Under the pieces are notes generated by a model. That model saw only the letters and a list, made by a program, of their open reading frames with translations, searched no databases and was not told the origin of the DNA. DNA of 64,000 bases from Flavobacterium chungbukense (GTDB lineage Bacteria > Bacteroidota > Bacteroidia > Flavobacteriales > Flavobacteriaceae): positions 79,639 to 143,638 of the forward strand of contig NZ_JAJGZV010000010.1 in assembly GCF_020805785.1 (NCBI RefSeq), read 5' to 3'. This document shows, piece by piece, positions 59,547 to 64,000 of the stretch; the first letter of the stretch is position 1, and every line of letters starts with the position of its first letter. The translations under genes and the position numbers were made by a program.

Positions 59547-60964
59547 TTTGGCTGAATTATTAAGTTGTATATTTCGATATATTCTTGGCACACTCTTTCC
59601 CAGGAATGATCTGCTGACATTCCTCTTTTTAAAACTTTATTGAAATTTTCTTTGTCATCATACAACTTTACTGCACGATTTATAGAATAAGTAATATCTG
59701 CAACCGTAGCTTGATCATGACAGATTCCGTTTCCTTCATCTCCAAAATCTATTATGGTATCCATCAAACCTCCCGTTCTTCTAACAATTGGCACAGTTCC
59801 ATAACGCATAGCATACATCTGATTTAAACCACAAGGCTCCACTCTTGAAGGCATTAAAATATAATCTGAACCAGCATAAATTAAGTGCGCTAAATCTTCG
59901 TTATAACCTATAAAAACATTGTAATTTCCTTTATAATCATTTCGCAACTGTGTCAATTGCGATTCGATTTCTGAATTTCCTGAACCTAAAATTAAAATAT
60001 TAATTTCTTCAAAATTTTCAGATAATGCTAATGCAGCCGCATGTGGGAGTAAATCCCCACCTTTCTCTTCAAACAATCTCCCGATAAAGCTGAACAAAGG
60101 TTTTGAAGGATCTAATTCAAATTGTTCACAAAGCTTTTCTTTATTTTTCTTTTTTCCTATTTCAAAATTCTCAATAGAATAATGTTCTGCAATCATCTGA
60201 TCTTTAAGCGGATTCCACACTTCAATATCAATTCCATTCAAGATTCCTTTTGATTTATTTCTTACAGAATTAAATAAAGGCTCTAAACCATTAGCATAAA
60301 TATTAATTTCATTTAAATAACTTGGAGAAACCGTTGTAACAGCATCAGCACATTTAACAGCAACTGCCAACGAATTAATTGAATTATTCCATTCTAAAAA
60401 TCCAACATGTCTTAAGTCAAATTCTGGAAGATAAAATAATTTATCAAACCCAAACCAACCTTGGTACAAGCCATTGTGAATAGTAATAACTGTTTTTACC
60501 TCTTTCAAACTTTCATATTTGTAAGCAAACTGAAGCAAAAATGGAATTAATCCAGTATGATGATCATGACAATTTATAACATCTGGAACTTTATTTCTCG
60601 CTATAATCCAATCTAAAACAGCAATTTGAAAAGACAGAAATCGTTCAATATCATCTTCATATCCATAAATATTCGGTCGATTAAACAATTCATTAATTTC
60701 GATTAGATATAATTCATAACCTAATTTATCCGTAGTTTCTTTTAAAACACTGAACGGAAAATTATAGTTGCCCAATATAATCGTTCCCCAATGAACACAT
60801 TCGAAATCATTCTCTTTTTTAAATTTTGTATCATAACAAGGAACTACAACTCTAACATTATGACCAGCATTTTTTTGATATTTAGGTAAAGCTCCAACTA
60901 CATCGGCCAATCCGCCTACCTTTGCCATTGGATAACATTCTGCACTAATATGAAATATCTCCAT
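59543..60964 (-). CDS. glgA: Glycogen synthase GlgA (GT5)
   Basis: It transfers glucose from ADP-glucose to the non-reducing ends of glycogen. The ADP-glucose-binding KVGGLADVVGALPK is at residues 16-29. The C-terminal Rossmann half contains FSFIGRLFEEKGGDLL near residue 290, and MPSRVEPCGLNQMYAMRYGT near 374-393 with the catalytic Glu. At 473 residues it has the usual length. It is the first gene of glgA-glgC-glgB. No consensus promoter was recognised in the 114 bases shared with the divergent alpha/beta hydrolase gene. Confidence 0.95.
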   Translation of the reverse strand: MEIFHISAECYPMAKVGGLADVVGALPKYQKNAGHNVRVVVPCYDTKFKKENDFECVHWGTIILGNYNFPFSVLKETTDKLGYELYLIEINELFNRPNIYGYEDDIERFLSFQIAVLDWIIARNKVPDVINCHDHHTGLIPFLLQFAYKYESLKEVKTVITIHNGLYQGWFGFDKLFYLPEFDLRHVGFLEWNNSINSLAVAVKCADAVTTVSPSYLNEINIYANGLEPLFNSVRNKSKGILNGIDIEVWNPLKDQMIAEHYSIENFEIGKKKNKEKLCEQFELDPSKPLFSFIGRLFEEKGGDLLPHAAALALSENFEEINILILGSGNSEIESQLTQLRNDYKGNYNVFIGYNEDLAHLIYAGSDYILMPSRVEPCGLNQMYAMRYGTVPIVRRTGGLMDTIIDFGDEGNGICHDQATVADITYSINRAVKLYDDKENFNKVLKRGMSADHSWERVCQEYIEIYNLIIQPK

Positions 60965-61078
60965 GCGAAATTAATTTATGATACTTTTTAAGAAGCTATT
61001 ATTTATATACTACTTTTATGTTTTTTAAATTTAGGAAAAAAATAAGCAAAGTTTTGTTTCAAAATAAGTTTTATCGAA

Positions 61079-61945
61079 ATGGCAAAAAAGACAACCAATC
61101 CTACTAAATCATTAAAAATTCCAGCATTAATTATACTTTCTGCGAAATTATGCGCATTTATTTCCACAAAACTAGTGACACGATTTGCAGCAAAAATCTT
61201 TACTACTCCAATAAAACATAAAGTTCCAAAGCGCGAATTTGAAATGGATTCTAAAAGCTTAAAAAAGACAATTTATGTTCCAAGCATTTATAAAAGTGTT
61301 GTTACTTATTTATACGGTGCGAGTGAACGAAAAATACTTATAGTTCATGGTTGGTCTGGAAGAGGAACGCAATTATTTAAAATAGCCGATGAACTTTTGC
61401 AAAATGGATTTTCAACAATAAGTTTTGACGCGCCTGCTCATGGAAAATCGGAAGGAAAAACTACTATCATGTCTGAATTTATCGCTTCAATCTTAGAAAT
61501 TGAAAGACAATTTGGTCCTTTTGAATTTGCAATTGGTCATTCGTTGGGAGGCATGTCAGTTCTAAACGCCATAAAAGACGGACTTTCTGTAGAAAAAGCA
61601 GTCATTATAGGAAGTGGAGATATTGTACAAGATATTTTAGATGAGTTTGTTTTTAAATTAGGTTTGAAAAAAGAAATAAGTCAAAATCTACGAGATTTCT
61701 TCGAAAATAAATATCAGGTTAAAATGGACGATTTTTCAGCATATCGTGCGGCGCAAAAAATAGAAATTCCTGTTTTAGTCGTGCATGACAACGATGATCC
61801 AGAAGTTCCAGTTAAAGCAGGAATTCATATTAATGAAAATCTTAAAAGTGGAAATTTGTTTTTGACAGGTGGACTTGGTCATAGAAAAATTCTCGGAAAT
61901 CAAAATGTAATTAGAAAGATTCTTGAGTTTATTAAAAATGATTAA
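61079..61945 (+). CDS. Alpha/beta hydrolase
   Basis: The 288 residues start with a hydrophobic, basic stretch (residues 15-40) and then the alpha/beta hydrolase core. The oxyanion region is ILIVHGWSGRGTQ near 89-101, the nucleophile is Ser155 in GHSLGG, the acid lies in VHDNDDPEVP near 238-247, and the catalytic His is in GGLGHRKIL near 261-269. Esterase, lipase or thioesterase activities are all possible. The gene is divergent from glgA and followed after 43 bases by the endonuclease III homologue. Confidence 0.85.
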   Translation: MAKKTTNPTKSLKIPALIILSAKLCAFISTKLVTRFAAKIFTTPIKHKVPKREFEMDSKSLKKTIYVPSIYKSVVTYLYGASERKILIVHGWSGRGTQLFKIADELLQNGFSTISFDAPAHGKSEGKTTIMSEFIASILEIERQFGPFEFAIGHSLGGMSVLNAIKDGLSVEKAVIIGSGDIVQDILDEFVFKLGLKKEISQNLRDFFENKYQVKMDDFSAYRAAQKIEIPVLVVHDNDDPEVPVKAGIHINENLKSGNLFLTGGLGHRKILGNQNVIRKILEFIKND

Positions 61946-61988
61946 CTTTATATAAAAAACTAATTATCAGTAAAATAAAGCAATAAAA

Positions 61989-62633
61989 ATGGATTTATTT
62001 GGAGAAACATCTGATTGGGAAGTTAAATTGAAACCCATTTTAAAAAGGTATAAAGGAAAGAAACACCCTTTAGATTATCAAAACACCTATCAATTATTGG
62101 TAATGGTAATTCTTTCTGCTCAAGATTCTGATGCCAATATTAATACTATTGCTCCCATTTTATTTGAAAAATATCCAACCTTACATACACTTTCAAAAAC
62201 TGATTTTGAAACATTGCTTCCTTATATCAGTAAAGTTCGTAATCACGCTACAAAAGCCAAATGGATTTTAGAAATTGCCCAAACAATTAAGAATGACAAA
62301 GATATTCCCCTAACAATGTCAGGATTAACAGCACTAAAAGGTGTAGGAAGAAAATCTGCAAATGTTATATTGAGAGAAACTCATAAACCAGCAGAAGGAA
62401 TTATTGCAGATTTACACGTAATTCGAGTAGCGCCAAGAATTGGAATAATTAAAGAAAGTAAAGATGGAAATAAGGTTGAAAAAGACTTAATGCAGGTACT
62501 TCCAAAAAATATCTGGTCAGAAATTGGAATGGCAATTTCTTTCTTAGGAAGAGAAACGTGCAGGCCAAAGCCAAAATGCTCAGAATGTCTTTTAACTGAT
62601 ATTTGTTTATACTATGCTACAGAAGTGGCTTAG
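61989..62633 (+). CDS. Endonuclease III-like DNA glycosylase
   Basis: The 214 residues have the endonuclease III fold. The helix-hairpin-helix is LTALKGVGRKSANVILRE near residues 112-129, with the Lys expected for the lyase step, followed by IIADLHVIRVAPRIG with the conserved Asp. The end has four Cys in ETCRPKPKCSECLLTDIC, spaced X5, X2, X5, where the usual iron-sulfur cluster spacing is X6, X2, X5. It probably removes oxidised pyrimidines or related lesions. Its context with an alpha/beta hydrolase gene gives no further clue. Confidence 0.88.
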   Translation: MDLFGETSDWEVKLKPILKRYKGKKHPLDYQNTYQLLVMVILSAQDSDANINTIAPILFEKYPTLHTLSKTDFETLLPYISKVRNHATKAKWILEIAQTIKNDKDIPLTMSGLTALKGVGRKSANVILRETHKPAEGIIADLHVIRVAPRIGIIKESKDGNKVEKDLMQVLPKNIWSEIGMAISFLGRETCRPKPKCSECLLTDICLYYATEVA

Positions 62634-62636
62634 TAA

Positions 62637-63071
62637 TTATTTTCTTCTTGTATCTATCAAATAAATAATTTTCCAAGAATCTTTTTCTTTAAATAAAGTA
62701 AAAGCATTAACTCCAGAATGACTTAATTTTTCATTAATATAAAACTCGTACGGAGTCCAAACATGAGCCATTGCCCCATCAATTTGAATATTATAACTTA
62801 ATATTTTTTCATGAAATTTCATAGTTGACGGAATAGACGAAATAGATTTATAAAATTCTTTTGCTGTTTCTTCAGATAATTTATTTCCTTTTAAAGCATT
62901 TTCGCTAATCGATTGCAAAATCATTTTGTCCAGACAAACGCTTTTAATTTTAATCGAATCTTTTTGATGAAAACCTTCAAAAAATAATTCAATTGTTTTT
63001 TGAACTTCTTGTTTTTGAGCAAAACTAGTAAGTGCAAAAAGAAGAAAAAAGATAAGTATACAAACTCTCAT
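62637..63071 (-). CDS. Secreted NTF2-like (SnoaL/DUF4440-type) protein
   Basis: The signal peptide ends LTSFAQ (residues 1-18). The remaining 126 residues fit a cystatin-like NTF2 fold: QKTIELFFEGFHQKDSIKIK, then the central GKLSE region, MAHVWTPYEFYINEKLSHSG and a final ALFKEKDSWKIIYLIDTR-like strand pair. Many such proteins are small-molecule binding or have no known function. Its stop lies 3 bases from the endonuclease stop, so the two genes converge without room for a terminator. Confidence 0.8.
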   Translation of the reverse strand: MRVCILIFFLLFALTSFAQKQEVQKTIELFFEGFHQKDSIKIKSVCLDKMILQSISENALKGNKLSEETAKEFYKSISSIPSTMKFHEKILSYNIQIDGAMAHVWTPYEFYINEKLSHSGVNAFTLFKEKDSWKIIYLIDTRRK

Positions 63072-63086
63072 AATTACAAATTTAAA

Positions 63087-63537
63087 TTATACCACGAATT
63101 GAGATAAATGATGATCTAAATGTTTAGCAAACTTATTGTTCCATTCTTTTGAAGTCAATTTACCAAATGAAACTGATTCTTTACCCTCAAATTCATTTTA
63201 CCAAATTCTTGCGTTTTATTTATATAATTAATAAATCTATTTTTTAAGTTCAAAATTTCGATTATTACTTATAATAAATTGAGGCGCTGTTCTAATATTT
63301 CTAGGATAGGAGATTCAGTAACTATCTTTTTCTTTATAAATGATTTTAAAATAAAGCGTAAAAAAAACACTAGGTTTCTGTTTTATAGTATCATAAACCA
63401 TTTCATACATTACATTTGCAATGAACAAGCATTTGATCAACAGACATTTTTCCCCAAAGTGGTTGAGAATCATTTTTCAATTGATTAATACGATTAACAA
63501 ATTTTCAGAATCTTTTATAGAAAAAATATTTTTGCAT
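63087..63537 (-). pseudogene. Degenerate DUF1569 (DinB-like) gene
   Basis: Reading the minus strand in shifting frames recovers a whole DUF1569 protein: NIFSIKDSEN, then VNRINQLKNDSQPLWGKMSV, DQMLVHC, NVMYEMVYDTIKQKPSV, IVTES, SYPRNIRTAPQFIISNN, NRFINYINKTQEFGK, and EGKESVSFGKLTSKEWNN followed by FAKHLDHHLSQFVV and a stop. At least five frame changes, several at A or T runs, and an altered start are needed to join these parts. The gene is therefore broken. DUF1569 proteins are four-helix DinB-type putative metalloenzymes. Confidence 0.8.
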
Positions 63538-63604
63538 AGTTAAAGAATGAAAAAATAGAAAAAGTAAAAATATAAAATTTAATTCGTTAACTAAATTTCA
63601 GGCC

Positions 63605-63643
63605 AAAAAAAAACTTCAATTAGCAAAGCCAATTGAAGTTTTA
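63605..63643 (-). terminator. Terminator of the tRNA-Phe/tRNA-Leu unit
   Basis: AAACTTCAATT and AATTGAAGTTT are perfect arms around a 9-nt loop, followed by a T run on the minus strand. Confidence 0.88.
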
Positions 63644-63644
63644 G

Positions 63645-63730
63645 TACTCAGAGCGGGACTTGAACCCGCACGAACATTGCTGTTCACTGGATTTTAAGTC
63701 CAGCGTGTCTACCAATTTCACCATCCGAGC
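63645..63730 (-). tRNA. tRNA-Leu (anticodon TAA)
   Basis: The acceptor GCTCGGA pairs with TCTGAGT, with G-T wobbles. The anticodon stem CTGGA/TCCAG encloses CTTAAAA with anticodon TAA. A long variable arm typical of Leu and a T arm GCGGG-TTCAAGT-CCCGC follow. CCA is not encoded. The length is 86 bases. Confidence 0.95.
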
Positions 63731-63736
63731 ATTATG

Positions 63737-63809
63737 TGGTACCTCCAGGGATCGAACCAGGGACACATGGATTTTCAGTCCATTGCTCTACCATCTGAGC
63801 TAAGGTACC
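63737..63809 (-). tRNA. tRNA-Phe (anticodon GAA)
   Basis: The acceptor GGTACCT pairs with AGGTACC. The anticodon stem ATGGA/TCCAT encloses CTGAAAA with anticodon GAA. The T arm is CCTGG-TTCGATC-CCTGG style. The length is 73 bases and CCA is not encoded. It lies 6 bases upstream of tRNA-Leu on the same strand. Confidence 0.95.
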
Positions 63810-63845
63810 TTATTTACCTAAAATAATTAGGCAAATTTAGAATAA

Positions 63846-63876
63846 AAAACCCCGTTTTTATGAAAAACAGGGTTTT
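63846..63876 (-). terminator. rRNA operon terminator after 5S
   Basis: AAAACCCTGTTTTT and AAAAACGGGGTTTT pair with one G-T around a 3-nt loop, followed by Ts on the minus strand. It separates the 5S rRNA from the tRNA pair. Confidence 0.85.
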
Positions 63877-63882
63877 CAAAAG

Positions 63883-63991
63883 AAAGGCGACGACATACTC
63901 TCCCACATAACTGCAGTACCATCTGCGCAGGCGGGCTTAACTTCTCTGTTCGGGATGGGAAGAGGTGAGCCCCGCCGCAATAACCACCTTA
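63883..63991 (-). rRNA. rrf: 5S ribosomal RNA
   Basis: The minus strand reads AAGGTGGTTATTGCGGCGGG, followed by the highly conserved CCATCCCGAACAGAGAAGTT and later GATGGTACTGCAGTTATGTG, ending at CGTCGCCTT. The ends AAGG and CCTT pair to form helix I. The 23S gene should lie just beyond the right edge of the window. Exact ends are approximate within a few bases. Confidence 0.95.
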
Positions 63992-64000
63992 AGGCTGTAA

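Noticed and set aside
53710..60964. GH31 as the fourth gene of the glycogen operon
   Set aside because: A hairpin with a T-rich tail follows glgB and a -7 box precedes GH31, so a separate transcript is more likely, although function is probably linked.

Overview
The window is AT-rich chromosomal DNA that reads as the genus Flavobacterium (Bacteroidota, Flavobacteriia). Several things point there. It has a PorQ homologue of the type IX secretion system and a fused CcsB-CcsA cytochrome c maturation protein. There are BlaI/M56 regulator pairs with TonB-plug-like tails, PIG-L, LVIVD and DUF2911 proteins, and promoters of the flavobacterial type (TTG, a 17-23 bp spacer, TAnnTTTG). Shine-Dalgarno sequences are essentially absent. 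Gene density is high. No prophage, insertion sequence, integrase or CRISPR array was found.

Layout. 1-3.7 kb: the end of an anti-sigma-K protein and the ccsBA gene. 3.9-8.5 kb: a rightward run encoding a DUF2520 protein, a KdsC-like phosphatase, a UbiA prenyltransferase, Maf, a small MscS channel and an AI-2E family permease. 8.6-17.5 kb: envelope and export genes (a POTRA/beta-barrel protein, a His-rich secreted protein, an LVIVD lipoprotein, a PIG-L deacetylase) and a sodium:solute symporter preceded by a 35-residue membrane microprotein. 17.5-19.5 kb: poorly known genes around an intergenic hairpin element. 19.5-25.7 kb: a TetR regulator with its operator, DUF2911, HAD, TcdA, TatD, DUF1684 and an MFS pump. 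25.8-32.3 kb: a duplicated BlaI-M56 signalling cassette with an orphan C-terminal copy, then a penicillin-binding/beta-lactamase-fold serine hydrolase. 32.4-35.9 kb: a 47-residue conserved protein, an EamA exporter, a fasciclin protein and three tandem ExbD-like paralogues. 36-46.7 kb, leftward: rpsA, two unknown secreted proteins, a nucleoside permease, cmk, two L,D-transpeptidase-like genes, porQ and lon. 47-51.3 kb: an ECF sigma cluster with adhesin-like DUF4097/GIN proteins and a second serine hydrolase. 51.3-61 kb, leftward: an MFS protein, an M48 peptidase, a GH31 glucosidase and the glycogen operon glgA-glgC-glgB. 61-64 kb: an alpha/beta hydrolase, an endonuclease III homologue, an NTF2-like protein, a wrecked DUF1569 gene, tRNA-Leu, tRNA-Phe and the 5S rRNA at the end of an rRNA operon entering from the right.

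How genes work together. The BlaI/M56 block looks like one transcription unit. A single strong promoter is buried in tandem AACTA/TAGTT dyads, consistent with BlaI autorepression relieved by an M56 protease. glgA, glgC and glgB make glycogen and end at a hairpin; GH31 next door has its own promoter. The sigma-47k cluster probably controls its own envelope proteins.

Points most worth a second look: (1) three tandem ExbD-like proteins with Ser where ExbD carries its essential membrane Asp; (2) the BlaI/M56 duplication, including an in-frame orphan copy of the C-terminal domain and the operator array; (3) two diverged copies of an intergenic element whose central stem differs in sequence but stays perfectly paired; (4) a 15-bp perfect inverted repeat bracketing a start codon; (5) the microprotein joined to the symporter; (6) an A13 tract at a predicted transcription start. 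All functional statements come from reading the sequence and family knowledge; no database search was run.
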